A stretch of 64,000 nt of DNA. Source: Acidobacteriota bacterium. GTDB taxonomy: Bacteria; Acidobacteriota; Thermoanaerobaculia; Gp7-AA8. The stretch covers positions 1 through 64,000 of the forward strand of contig QHVT01000007.1 of assembly GCA_003223645.1 (NCBI GenBank). The letters run 5' to 3'. Position numbers and translations under genes: made by a program. The notes below the pieces were generated by a model. It saw only the letters and a program-made list of their open reading frames with translations. It searched no databases and was not told where the DNA came from. Shown piece after piece: positions 7,359-15,656 of this stretch. The first letter of the stretch is position 1. The number at the start of each line of letters is the position of its first letter.

Positions 7359-8231
7359 ATGGTCTGTCCTCACTGCAGGGTTGCTCTCGACGTCGTTCGC
7401 TGCTGTCCGAACTGCGCGCGCTGTTATCCCGTCGATCACGGCATCGTCGATTTCGCCGAGGGGGCGTATTACGACCGGTTTGATGAGTCGACTGCGCTGA
7501 CGTGCGAGCATCTGGAAGGGTTGCAGCTCGAAGTCGAGGGGACGCGGCGGCGGATTCTCGATTTCTATTTGCCGAAGTTGCAGGCGGGTGCGCGGGTGCT
7601 CGATTGCGGGTGCGGGAACGGCGTGTCGGTCGATCTGCTGAACGAGCGCGGGCTCGATGCGTGGGGGAACGATCTCTCGCAGTTGCGCAAGTGGCAGTGG
7701 CGGGAGCGGGAGCATCGGGACCGGCTCGTGGTGGCGAGCGCGCTGTCGCTGCCGTTCGCGGACGACTTCTTCGACGTCGTGATCTCGTCCGGCGTGATCG
7801 AGCACATCGGCGTCGACGAGACGTCGGTCCCGCGCTACGGCGTCGCGCCGCGCGCGGATCGCGACGAGCTGCGCGCGCGTTTCTTACGCGAGCTGCTGCG
7901 CGTCGGCAGGACGATCTACATCGACTGTCCGAACGGCGCGTTTCCGATCGACTTCTGGCACGGCGACGCCCCCGGATCCGCGCGCTTCCATTCGCTGCGC
8001 GAAGGATTTTTGCCGACGTTTCGTGAGATCGCGTCGCTTGCGCCGGACGCGCGCGTCGAGGCGCTGTCGCCGTACAAGCGCCTGCAGTTTCGCCAGGCGG
8101 CACGGCATTGGTACGGGCGAGCGTTCGGCGGAGTGGGGGAGTTGTATTTCCGGCTGATGCCGCGCGCGATTGCGCGGAGCGCGTTGAATCCGTTTTTGGT
8201 GGTTGAAATTCGGAAGGTTAGCGAACGATAG
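7359..8231 (+). CDS. SAM-dependent methyltransferase with N-terminal zinc ribbon
   Basis: 290 residues. The N-terminus has four cysteines in Cys-x2-Cys pairs (MVCPHC and CCPNCARC) resembling a Trm112-like zinc ribbon. It is followed by a class I methyltransferase fold with motif I VLDCGCGNGVSVDLL and the type-11 motif SLPFADDFFDVVISSGVIEH. ATG 7359 was chosen because it begins the zinc-ribbon module; the upstream extension runs through the heptad array. The substrate is unknown. It is divergent from the VioB-like gene, so it may belong to the same pathway region. Confidence 0.8.
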   Translation: MVCPHCRVALDVVRCCPNCARCYPVDHGIVDFAEGAYYDRFDESTALTCEHLEGLQLEVEGTRRRILDFYLPKLQAGARVLDCGCGNGVSVDLLNERGLDAWGNDLSQLRKWQWREREHRDRLVVASALSLPFADDFFDVVISSGVIEHIGVDETSVPRYGVAPRADRDELRARFLRELLRVGRTIYIDCPNGAFPIDFWHGDAPGSARFHSLREGFLPTFREIASLAPDARVEALSPYKRLQFRQAARHWYGRAFGGVGELYFRLMPRAIARSALNPFLVVEIRKVSER

Positions 8232-8277
8232 GACAGATAGGATGGATAGGACGAATAGGACAGATAGGACGAACAGG
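8231..8277. repeat. 9-base minisatellite
   Basis: Five 9-base units (GGACAGATA, GGATGGATA, GGACGAATA, GGACAGATA, GGACGAACA) begin exactly at the stop codon of the methyltransferase gene. Confidence 0.85.
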
Positions 8278-8278
8278 T

Positions 8279-8322
8279 CCCGCCCGCCCTTCCCCGGAGG
8301 CGGGCAAGATGCCCGCTCTCCT
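8279..8322. repeat. family E palindrome, copy 2 (partial)
   Basis: CCGCCCGCCC ... GGAGGCGGGCAAGATGCCCGCTCTCCT; this matches the right part of the complete element at 24557-24616. It runs up to the stop codon of the metalloprotease gene on the minus strand. Confidence 0.75.
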
Positions 8323-10630
8323 AGATTGGTGGGCCTGGGGGGATCTCCGGCAGCTTCGGCGCTTGCCACGCTTCGGCCGGGCGCTCGAGGAAGCGCTTGA
8401 TGTCGTCGCGGGTCATCGCGCGATGCGCGTTTTCTGCGCTGTCGCTGACCGGTGTCAGGCGCGCGCTGAGCCGTCGCAGCGCTTCGCCGGCCTCGGCGCG
8501 CACTTGCGGGTCGGCGTCGCGATTCGCGGCGAGCTCGGCGAGGCGGACGAAGATCAGTGTGCGCGTCGCGCGGGTGATGCGGCCTTCGCGCGATGCGATG
8601 TCGATGAGCGAGTCGAGGACTTCGCGCAGCGGCAATTCGTTTTGCTGGGTGAGGCGCGCGCAGCGCGCGGGGTCGAGGAGTGCGGAGACGGTGATGTCGG
8701 CGCTCGTCGTCGCCGCGGCGACCGGATCGAAGGCGGGATCGGTGCGGCGGGGGAAGCGTTCGGTGTTTGCTTCGCCGTAGCCGTACGTCGGCGGCGGGAT
8801 GAGATCGATGAGGCGCTGCGGAATCGTGAGGAACGACGGCTGCAGCGTTTCGAGAATCGCGCTGAGTGCCTCGCGCTGTTGTTTCGCGGGGACGACGCGC
8901 GGCGGGTTCATGTCGTAGGTGAAGTAGACGCCGCCGACGGATTTCGCCGCGGCTTCGAGTTGGTAGCGGTGGTGGAGGAAGAGCGGGACGAGTTTCACTT
9001 CGAGCGCGGAGAGTGGCTCGCCTTTGTCGAGGTTGTCGAGTCCGAATTGATCGAGGGCGATGCGGCGCACTTCGATTTCGTGGCGCAGCGTCGCGATCGG
9101 ATCGGCGCCGCTGTCCCATACCGACCCGAGGGGATGCGCGCCGCTGACGGGACGCGAGTGCGGATCGGAGACGAAGAGCGGCACCGCCTTCGCGAGCGCC
9201 TCGAGCTCCTCGTCGCTCTTCACCGGCTGATAGGCGTACTTGATCGCGGCGATGTCGTACGGACCGACTCCTTTTGCATACGCGTCGGATAGATCGAGCT
9301 TGCCGTCCGTGATCTTGATGTTCGGCGAGGGATAGTCCATCACCGACGCGCGGCCGTACGTCGACGCGGCCATGTTGTGATCGAGGCCGAGGGTGTGACC
9401 GACTTCGTGCACGGAGAGCTGGCGGATGCGCGCCAGCGCCATGAGCGACGGCGATGTTTTCGGGTCGAGCTCGTCGTATACCGGCATGAGGCCGCGCGCG
9501 ATGAGTACGTCCTGGCGGATGCGCAGCGATCCGAGCAGCACGTTGCCTTTGATGATCTCGCCGGTGCGCGGATCGATCACGCCGCCGCCGTACGACCAGC
9601 CGCGCGTGGAGCGATGCACCCAGTTGATCATGTTGTAGCGGATGTCGAGCGGATCGGCGTCGGGCGGCAGCACCTTGACGACGAATCCGTTCGGGAATCC
9701 CGCGGCCTCGAAGGCCTGGTTCCACCACGACGCGCCTTCGACGAGCGCGCTGCGGATCGGCTCGGGCACGCCGTTGTCGACGTAATAGACGATCGACTGC
9801 CCCGGTTCGAGGCGATGCCGCGCGATCCAGTGCTTCGAGATCGGACCGGTGAAGGGCGACGCGTAGTCGTAGAAGTCGACACCAAAGAGTCCGACGCGCG
9901 AGTCGGCGCGGCGCGGCGTGAAGCCGGGCGGCGGCGACTGCACGAAGGAGTGATGCTCGCGCACGGTCACGATGTCCGCGGTGGGCGTGACGTCGCGTAC
10001 CAGATTGCCGGGACGATCGGTGGTCGCGAACGTCAGCGTCGCTTCGACTTCAGTGTTGCGCGGGAACGCTTTCGTGTGCGGCAAATAGAGCGCGCTGCGA
10101 TTCTTGTCGAGCGAGTACGAGCCTTGTTGCGCCTCGCGCAAACGACGCGCGACGCCATGCGCGTCGCTGAGAAAAAAATCAGTCGCGTCGACGAGGACGC
10201 CGTTCGGTGTCGTCGACTCGACTTTAAACGACGCGAGCACCGACTGCGCAAACGATTCTTCGACCGCGCGACGCTCGGAAGCGTCGTCCGACAGCGCGCG
10301 ATACGTGTAGTTCGGCTCAATCATGAGCACGCGCGGGCCGATGCGCTCGAAGCGGATGACGTGCGTCGCGCCGAGCTGATGGCGATCGAGTCCGATCGGG
10401 TTCGAGCCGACGCCTGACGCCAGCGACACCTGCCAGATCAGCTCTTCGTTGAAGTGCGTGATCTCTATCATCAGCTTGCCGTTGTCGGCGTCCCAGCGGA
10501 GGGGGATGAAGCCGTCGAAACTTTGGACCGCGGCGGCCGGAGCCGCCGCTTTGGCAGGTGGAGGTGGAGCCGGCTTCGGTGCGGTTGCGCACGCGGACAC
10601 CAACAACAAACCGACCAGCAGTCGCTTCAT
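8321..10630 (-). CDS. secreted zinc metalloprotease lipoprotein (DUF5117/DUF5118 type)
   Basis: 769 residues. The N-terminus MKRLLVGLLLVSACA has a lipobox (Val-Ser-Ala-Cys15), so it is probably an envelope lipoprotein, followed by a Pro/Ala-rich linker. The DUF5118/DUF5117-like region (about 35-370) precedes the metzincin zinc motif HEVGHTLGLDHN (HExxHxxGxxH) and a following Met-containing VMDYPSP turn; the C-terminal portion is DUF4953-like. Two adjacent Met codons (10633, 10630) could start it, and GGGAGAG lies just upstream. It begins a few bases after the M49-like peptidase gene, so the two are translationally linked. Confidence 0.85.
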   Translation of the reverse strand: MKRLLVGLLLVSACATAPKPAPPPPAKAAAPAAAVQSFDGFIPLRWDADNGKLMIEITHFNEELIWQVSLASGVGSNPIGLDRHQLGATHVIRFERIGPRVLMIEPNYTYRALSDDASERRAVEESFAQSVLASFKVESTTPNGVLVDATDFFLSDAHGVARRLREAQQGSYSLDKNRSALYLPHTKAFPRNTEVEATLTFATTDRPGNLVRDVTPTADIVTVREHHSFVQSPPPGFTPRRADSRVGLFGVDFYDYASPFTGPISKHWIARHRLEPGQSIVYYVDNGVPEPIRSALVEGASWWNQAFEAAGFPNGFVVKVLPPDADPLDIRYNMINWVHRSTRGWSYGGGVIDPRTGEIIKGNVLLGSLRIRQDVLIARGLMPVYDELDPKTSPSLMALARIRQLSVHEVGHTLGLDHNMAASTYGRASVMDYPSPNIKITDGKLDLSDAYAKGVGPYDIAAIKYAYQPVKSDEELEALAKAVPLFVSDPHSRPVSGAHPLGSVWDSGADPIATLRHEIEVRRIALDQFGLDNLDKGEPLSALEVKLVPLFLHHRYQLEAAAKSVGGVYFTYDMNPPRVVPAKQQREALSAILETLQPSFLTIPQRLIDLIPPPTYGYGEANTERFPRRTDPAFDPVAAATTSADITVSALLDPARCARLTQQNELPLREVLDSLIDIASREGRITRATRTLIFVRLAELAANRDADPQVRAEAGEALRRLSARLTPVSDSAENAHRAMTRDDIKRFLERPAEAWQAPKLPEIPPGPPI

Positions 10631-10637
10631 CATTCGA

Positions 10638-12398
10638 TCACTCTCCCAACGCCGCGTAGGTGACGAGGCGGAATCGCGTCGCTCCCTGGGCGGTGCGCAC
10701 CTTGGCGGCGATCTTGTCGTGCAGCTCCGGCGTCCACGCCGTCCAGCGCTGGAAGAACGCGGCCGCCGCATCCTTGCTGCCGTCCTTCTGCAGCTTGAGC
10801 ACTTCGGTCAGCAGCGAATTCACGGCGTCGTTGTAGCGGTCGTAGTGAATCGACAGCTGCGCGGTTTTCGGATCGAACGTCAGCAGTCCTTTGTCGAGGA
10901 ACCAGTTGAACTGGATCAGCTGCATCGTGCCGTACGGCTCGTCGCTGCGCGGCTTCGTATTGAGGAGCGTGCGGCGGATCCCCGACGCTTCGATCGCGCG
11001 CAGCGCCGGATGATTCATCTTGTGCAACGCGAAGAGCGAGACGAGATCCGCTTTCATCTCTTCCGTGGAGTCCGAATATTCGGCGAGCGCCTCGCCGTCG
11101 GGACCGAGGTAGTGACCGATCTCGTGCCACAACGTGCGCTGGATCGATCCCTCGGGGTCGTAGTCGTTCGCATGTGCGCTCGCCGTCACCGCGCGCCACA
11201 CGCGCTGGTCGGCGGCGACGATCTCCGGGTGGCGCATGATGTTTTCGCGCAGGAGAATCGTCCGTCCATAGCGACGCGCCATGAGCGGATCGTTCGGCAG
11301 GATTGTCGCCGTGTTCGTGCCGCGCGCCTGCCCGAAGTCGGCGATCACCTCGTACACGCCGATCGGGATGTCTTCCTTCACGCGCTTGTGCGGCGCGTAC
11401 GGCAGCGCGTCTTCGATCGACTGCAATCCGCTGAGCGCCTTCACCAGATCAGCGGTCGCCTTCTCGTTCTTGATGAGGATGCTCATGCTGTGGAACGCCT
11501 TCACGCCGTACAGCGCGTCGTCGTACGTCTCGTACGCGCCGAGCTGGAAGTTGAGGCGCTGGAAGCGGCCGGTCACCCACGACGCGTCGCCGCTCTCGTA
11601 GTCGTTCGACAGCAGATCGCGCGCGCGGTTCCACGTGTAGCGCGCGAGCTCGGGATCCGTGTCTTCGAATCGGATCGCGGCCTCGATCAGCTGGTTGTAC
11701 AGGCCGATCATGTCGTCGGCGTACGCGAGCGCGTACGGCACGGCGTAGAAGTTCTTGCCGTCGGCATCGTGCTGGCGCGAGCGCAGTCCTTCGAGCGCGT
11801 ACGGATGCATCGTGCGCATGATCGGATAGACCTGCAGTCCGTTGATGTCGAGGCCGAGGTTGGACTTCGTCTCGCGGCGCACGACGGTGCGCGAGTCGAG
11901 AATGCCGCTCTTCATTTCAGGATGCGCCGCGAGAAACGCGTCGAGCTCCTCCTTCGTGGCGTCGAGCGGATAGACGTTCTTGCCGGGACGCGGCGGCGCG
12001 ACGTCGAGGAAGGGCTCGCGTTTGTTGTCGAGCGTCGTCGCGATCGGTCCCTGGAAGAGGCGATAGAGCGTGCGCAGGTTCTTCGTGCGCGGCGGGCTGC
12101 CGAGGCGGGCGTCGATGTTGCGCAGCTTCTCGTAGGCGGTGAGCGCTTCGGGATGCCGCTCGGATTCATACAGCCGCTGCATGATCGAGCCGACTTCGAA
12201 CAGATACTTCAGCGCTGCTTTTTCGTTCTCCGGCAGCGCCGACAAATCGGGCGCAAGCCGGATGGTCACGGTCTTGTCGAGGATCTCCTTCGACTTCGCC
12301 TCGGGCCAGTACGCGGCGGGAATCGCCGGCGGCGGAGGAGGGGCTTCCTGTGCTGCAAGGGTGGCGGCGAGGAGGAAAACAACGGGGAGCATTTTCAT
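10638..12398 (-). CDS. M49-like (dipeptidyl-peptidase III related) secreted metallopeptidase
   Basis: 586 residues. A signal peptide (MKMLPVVFLLAATLAAQ) is followed by a Pro-rich stretch. The zinc-binding motif is TLWHEIGHYLGPDG with a downstream Glu/Asp ligand region STEEMKADLVSL, which resembles the EExxAD of peptidase family M49. Classical M49 enzymes have a hexapeptide HELLGH; here the shorter HEIGH pentapeptide is present, as in divergent bacterial members. The length fits. It lies between the response-regulator gene and the second metallopeptidase, suggesting a three-gene operon. Confidence 0.75.
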   Translation of the reverse strand: MKMLPVVFLLAATLAAQEAPPPPPAIPAAYWPEAKSKEILDKTVTIRLAPDLSALPENEKAALKYLFEVGSIMQRLYESERHPEALTAYEKLRNIDARLGSPPRTKNLRTLYRLFQGPIATTLDNKREPFLDVAPPRPGKNVYPLDATKEELDAFLAAHPEMKSGILDSRTVVRRETKSNLGLDINGLQVYPIMRTMHPYALEGLRSRQHDADGKNFYAVPYALAYADDMIGLYNQLIEAAIRFEDTDPELARYTWNRARDLLSNDYESGDASWVTGRFQRLNFQLGAYETYDDALYGVKAFHSMSILIKNEKATADLVKALSGLQSIEDALPYAPHKRVKEDIPIGVYEVIADFGQARGTNTATILPNDPLMARRYGRTILLRENIMRHPEIVAADQRVWRAVTASAHANDYDPEGSIQRTLWHEIGHYLGPDGEALAEYSDSTEEMKADLVSLFALHKMNHPALRAIEASGIRRTLLNTKPRSDEPYGTMQLIQFNWFLDKGLLTFDPKTAQLSIHYDRYNDAVNSLLTEVLKLQKDGSKDAAAAFFQRWTAWTPELHDKIAAKVRTAQGATRFRLVTYAALGE

Positions 12399-12415
12399 CG
12401 GCGGCGAACGTTACC

Positions 12416-12506
12416 ACGCGGTTGCGTGGTCGCGCAGTCGCGCGGTTGCGCGGCGATTGGCTGGCGCTTTTGCCGCGCGACCGCGTAACCGAGCGACCGC
12501 GCAACT
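12416..12506. repeat. family C palindrome (GGTTGCGCGG/AACCGCG type), copy 1
   Basis: Arms GCGGTTGCGTGGTCGCGCAG and GCGACCGCGCAAC flank a 25-base centre. It occupies the whole gap between the response regulator and the peptidase gene and touches the regulator's stop codon. Related copies are at 30148-30223, 43605-43690, 46478-46556 and, as a half, 50944-50975. Confidence 0.9.
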
Positions 12507-13278
12507 ACCGTTTCGCAATCGACGCGACGATGTCCGACAGCGCCGCGATCGCGAACGGCTTGCGCAGGATGCCGCCGACCGTCGCGGAATCGATGAACTG
12601 CAGCGACTCGTCCGCCGCGGCCGTCATGATCACCGTCGCCTTCAGCAACTCCGGCTTGCGGATCATCAGATAACGCAGGACGTCGAAGCCGGAAAGGCGC
12701 GGCAGCGCGAGATCGAGCAGCACGCAGTCGTACTGTCCATGCGTGAGCCGTTCGATCGCGATGTCGCCCTCGGAAACCAGCGTGACGGACGCGATACTGT
12801 CGAGCACCGACTCGATGCGTGCGGCGATGACGTGCTCGTCTTCGATGACGAGCACGCGATACGGCTTGTCGCTCGTCGCCGGTGCGGGCTCGGCCGCGCG
12901 CGACGGCTGCGCCTCTTCGGGTTGCTTGGTCGCGAAGCGCGTGACGGCGGCGATGAGCTTGTCGCGCGTGAGCGGCTTGAGGATCCAGCCGTCCGCGTCG
13001 GAGGCTTCGAAGAGACGGCGCACGCGCTCTTCGCTGAGCGCGGAGACGAGGACGATCGGAACATGGCGGCGCGCGCGGATGAGCGAGCCGAGGCGGTGGC
13101 CGGGGATTTGAGGGAGCTCGATGTCGATGAGCACGAGATCGGGAGTGGAACTGGCGAGCGCCTGCATCAGCTCGGCGATGTTGCCGGCGGTGACGGTGCC
13201 GAATCCCTCGCGCTCGCACAGACGCGCGGCCTGCATGCGGAACGACGGGTTGTCGTCGACGATGAGGATGGTGAACAT
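12505..13278 (-). CDS. response regulator with two receiver domains and no output domain
   Basis: 257 residues. REC1 (1-115) has acidic pair Asp8/Asp9, phosphoacceptor Asp52 (VLIDIELP) and Lys101 (ILKPL). A linker rich in Ala, Pro and Glu (118-137) leads to REC2 (140-257), with Glu146/Asp147, Asp189 (VLLDLALP) and Lys240 (LRKPF). All catalytic positions of both receivers are present. No DNA-binding, GGDEF or other output follows, so signalling must pass to a partner protein. No histidine kinase is in the window. The start at 13278 is the first Met before MFTILIVDD; the start of the NRDE gene lies 42 bases away on the other strand. Confidence 0.9.
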   Translation of the reverse strand: MFTILIVDDNPSFRMQAARLCEREGFGTVTAGNIAELMQALASSTPDLVLIDIELPQIPGHRLGSLIRARRHVPIVLVSALSEERVRRLFEASDADGWILKPLTRDKLIAAVTRFATKQPEEAQPSRAAEPAPATSDKPYRVLVIEDEHVIAARIESVLDSIASVTLVSEGDIAIERLTHGQYDCVLLDLALPRLSGFDVLRYLMIRKPELLKATVIMTAAADESLQFIDSATVGGILRKPFAIAALSDIVASIAKR

Positions 13279-13320
13279 CGGATCCGCCTGAACTTTAGCA
13301 TCACGGATACACTCCGCGCG

Positions 13321-14025
13321 ATGTGCCTGATCGCGCTCGCGCATCGCGCTTCGGAGAAGTATCCGTTCGTCCTGGCGGCGAATCGCGACGAGGACTACGA
13401 GCGCGACACGCGCGTCGCGCAGGTCTGGGAGGATGCGCCGGAGGTCGTCGGCGGACGCGACGCGCTGTACGGCGGCTCGTGGCTGGCGATCGCGCGCAAC
13501 GGCCGATTCGCGGCGGTGACGAATCTGCGCGGCGCGATGCCGAAGGGACGTTCGCGCGGATTGCTGGTGCGATCCTTCGTGACCGGCAACGAAACGCCGG
13601 AGGCATTCGCGGCGTCGATCGAATTCGAGCATTACGCCGGATTTCATTTGATTGCAGGCGAAGCCGGCGGGACGGTGGTGTATGTGGCGAGCGACGATGC
13701 GCCGCGCGTGCTCGATCCCGGCATTTACGGATTCAGCAATGCGCCGTCGAATGAACAGTGGCCGAAGACGGCGATTGCAGTCGATGCGATGTCTACAATG
13801 CTCGCGAGCTCCGCCGATCTCACAATGGATCTGCTGCAATTCCTGAGAACACCTCGCAATACCTGCCGCATCGAAGAGGAAGTGTTCATTGCCGGCAATC
13901 GCTACGGCACGCGCGCGTCGACAGTCGTGATTGTGTCGAGGGATGAGATTCTGTTCAGTGAACAGAATTACACGCGCGGAGGAAGCCCGGTCGGCGCAGT
14001 GTCGCAATTCCGCCTTCCGGTGTAG
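13321..14025 (+). CDS. NRDE family (TANGO2-like) protein
   Basis: 234 residues beginning MCLIALAH, with Cys2 as the potential N-terminal nucleophile, followed by FVLAANRDEDYERDT containing the Asn-Arg-Asp-Glu signature and GGSWLAIARNGRFAAVTNLR. These are diagnostic of NRDE/TANGO2 proteins, linked in eukaryotes to Golgi organisation and haem trafficking; the bacterial role is unclear. The final Val codon and stop (GTGTAG) coincide with the first bases of a family A palindrome, so the element appears to define the present C-terminus. Confidence 0.9.
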   Translation: MCLIALAHRASEKYPFVLAANRDEDYERDTRVAQVWEDAPEVVGGRDALYGGSWLAIARNGRFAAVTNLRGAMPKGRSRGLLVRSFVTGNETPEAFAASIEFEHYAGFHLIAGEAGGTVVYVASDDAPRVLDPGIYGFSNAPSNEQWPKTAIAVDAMSTMLASSADLTMDLLQFLRTPRNTCRIEEEVFIAGNRYGTRASTVVIVSRDEILFSEQNYTRGGSPVGAVSQFRLPV

Positions 14026-14090
14026 CGCAGGCTTTCCAGCCTGCGCCCCAGGGGGAGCGGGAGGGCAGGCTGGAAAGCCTGCCCCACACC
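14019..14090. repeat. REP-like palindrome, family A copy 3
   Basis: GGTGTAGCGCAGGCTTTCCA ... GGCAGGCTGGAAAGCCTGCC, ending in CCCACACC. It overlaps the last two codons of the NRDE gene. Confidence 0.9.
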
Positions 14091-14093
14091 AGA

Positions 14094-14131
14094 GTCACTA
14101 CTCGCTCGCTTTTCCCACTGCCGTTTCCCGG
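14094..14131. repeat. diverged copy of the BON gene's 3' end
   Basis: TACTCGCTCGCTTTTCCCAC followed by a CGTTTCCCGG block matches 14228-14262, the end of the BON gene on the minus strand, with two mismatches over about 35 bases. The two copies flank the family B palindrome at 14146-14219. Confidence 0.85.
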
Positions 14132-14145
14132 CTTCCGCGGTGATT

Positions 14146-14219
14146 GTGGAGCGGCGGCCGCTCTCGGCCGCCGGCCCCTCGCGAGAATCCGGCGGCCGAG
14201 GGCGGCCGCCGCTCCACAG
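14146..14219. repeat. family B palindrome, copy 2 (complete)
   Basis: TGTGGAGCGGCGGCCGC ... GCGGCCGCCGCTCCACA, with the internal CTCGCGAGAATCCGG block. Inverted arms of about 30 bases; probably a strong hairpin that could also act as a terminator between convergent genes. Confidence 0.9.
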
Positions 14220-14226
14220 GAACGAA

Positions 14227-14640
14227 TTACTCGCTCGCTTTTCCCACCGGCGTTTCCCGGTCTGCAATCGTCAGCCGGTTGTGTACGTCGTGTACGCCGC
14301 GGCACCGCATCGCCACATCCTCGGCCAGCCGTTTTTCATACCGGCTGTTGACCGTGCCGTTGAGCGTCACTTCGCCGTTCGCCACTTCGACCTCGACGTC
14401 CGTCGCGTCGACCGCGTCGTGATCGGTCAGCCAGTCGTTGATCGCCTCGCGGATCCGCTCGTCCATGTTCCAGTTCTTCGGTCCGCGTCCGCGGAAGCTG
14501 ATGCGCCGCGGGTGCACGTCGCGCACGACGTCCTCCGCGCGGCCGCCGCCGCTCCATCCGCGGTCGCGCGCATATTCGTCGCCCAGTCCGCCGAAGTGAT
14601 CGTCGCGCGCGTAAGGGCCGCCGAATCCGTGGTTGGCCAT
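14227..14640 (-). CDS. BON-domain protein
   Basis: 137 residues. The first 50 are Gly/Arg/Asp-rich and low complexity (GFGGPYARDDHFGGLGDEY). The BON domain covers roughly 60-128, with MDERIREAINDWLTDHD, VEVANGEVTLNGTV and a CRGVHDVHNRL end strand. BON modules typically bind membranes or are found in osmotic-stress proteins; no signal peptide is visible. ATG 14640 has a strong GGAGG upstream. The gene faces a divergent lipoprotein gene across 51 bases. Its 3' end has been duplicated (14094-14131). Confidence 0.85.
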   Translation of the reverse strand: MANHGFGGPYARDDHFGGLGDEYARDRGWSGGGRAEDVVRDVHPRRISFRGRGPKNWNMDERIREAINDWLTDHDAVDATDVEVEVANGEVTLNGTVNSRYEKRLAEDVAMRCRGVHDVHNRLTIADRETPVGKASE

Positions 14641-14691
14641 GTTTGATCCTCCGTCACCGAAGTGTGCAATGGACGTGCGAAAATCGGGGAC

Positions 14692-15180
14692 ATGAAACGG
14701 CTCGCCCTGCTTCCGCTCGTCCTTCTCGCCGCGGCCGCCTGCTCGACCAATCCGAAAGACCAGTTCGGCATCCCGGTCGACAACACGATCAACGACTGCC
14801 AGCACGGCGGCGTCGAGATCATGGTCGGGCTCAGCGGCTGGGGCACGACCGGCGAAGACATGAACGACCGGCTGACGTTCATCGTGAACGTCGCGAACGA
14901 CTCGCGGAAGGAAATCACCGTGAGCAACATTCGCGTCGAGCCGCAGAAGACGGAGCTCGTTCCGTATCGCCTCGATCCGACCTATCGAAAATTCAACGTG
15001 ACGATCCCGGAGGACGAGGACCACGACTTCGAGCTTCCGGTTTCGGGGCACGGGATGCAGCAGGACCCGAACGCACAGAGGATGGGGAACGGGGCGAACG
15101 AGCTGCCGGTGCTGGTGTCGGTGCAGTTGCAGAGCGGCGACGTGTACCAGTGCCGCTACGGGATTGCGGCGCCGCATTAG
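14692..15180 (+). CDS. small periplasmic lipoprotein, unknown function
   Basis: 162 residues. MKRLALLPLVLLAAAACST carries a lipobox (Ala-Ala-Ala-Cys17). The mature part contains an immunoglobulin-like strand pattern (RLTFIVNVANDSRKEITVSN) and two further Cys residues (CQHGG and YQCRYG) that could pair. No family is recognised. It is expressed divergently from the BON gene. Its last 188 bases overlap the convergent nuclease-like gene on the other strand. Confidence 0.7.
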   Translation: MKRLALLPLVLLAAAACSTNPKDQFGIPVDNTINDCQHGGVEIMVGLSGWGTTGEDMNDRLTFIVNVANDSRKEITVSNIRVEPQKTELVPYRLDPTYRKFNVTIPEDEDHDFELPVSGHGMQQDPNAQRMGNGANELPVLVSVQLQSGDVYQCRYGIAAPH

Positions 15181-15559
15181 ATCCGGGATTCACTTCGCCG
15201 AGGTACGTGACGTCGAGTCGATGCTCCGGCTCGATGCCGGCGAGCGTCGCGCGCGCGAAGCCGCGCACCACGAGCTCGCGATTGATGAACAGCGCGTCGG
15301 GCGAGCGATAGACGAGCACGTCGTCGCCGTTGCGCTCGAGCATGACCCACGCGTCGCCGATCGTCCAGCGAAGCATCTCGCGCGCGTGCAGTTCATCGGT
15401 GATCGTGACGCCGGCCAGCCGCACGGTCGTGCGCGTGCCGTGGTCGTCGATCGTGATCGTGCGTCCGTTGTCGATGGAGACCACGCGGACCATAGCCGCA
15501 TTCGCAGGCAGACAGAGTGCGGACAAAGCAAGAGTAATGATGAGGATGATTCGTTTCAT
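14993..15559 (-). CDS. degenerate SNase-like (thermonuclease fold) exported protein
   Basis: 188 residues with a signal peptide (MKRIILIITLALSALCLPANA). Residues 22-118 follow the staphylococcal-nuclease OB-fold pattern (VVSIDNGRTITIDD, TTVRLAGVTI, FINRELVVRGFARATL), but the Asp/Glu and second Arg of the active site are not evident, so it may be inactive. Beyond residue 118 the sequence turns into Arg/Pro/Ser-rich reading opposite the lipoprotein gene. The real stop may have been lost, or a frameshift may extend it. Only the first part is convincing. Confidence 0.5.
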   Translation of the reverse strand: MKRIILIITLALSALCLPANAAMVRVVSIDNGRTITIDDHGTRTTVRLAGVTITDELHAREMLRWTIGDAWVMLERNGDDVLVYRSPDALFINRELVVRGFARATLAGIEPEHRLDVTYLGEVNPGSNAAPQSRSGTGTRRRSATAPTPAPAARSPRSPSSVRSGPAASRAPKPEARSRGPRPPGSSR

Positions 15560-15656
15560 AGCGTCGTTTTGGGTTGCAGAGGAGGGACGACGCGCCCGGT
15601 GCGTGTGGAGGGCGCAGGATAAGCGCTCCGGCACTTTCCTCGCAACTACTTTCTGC

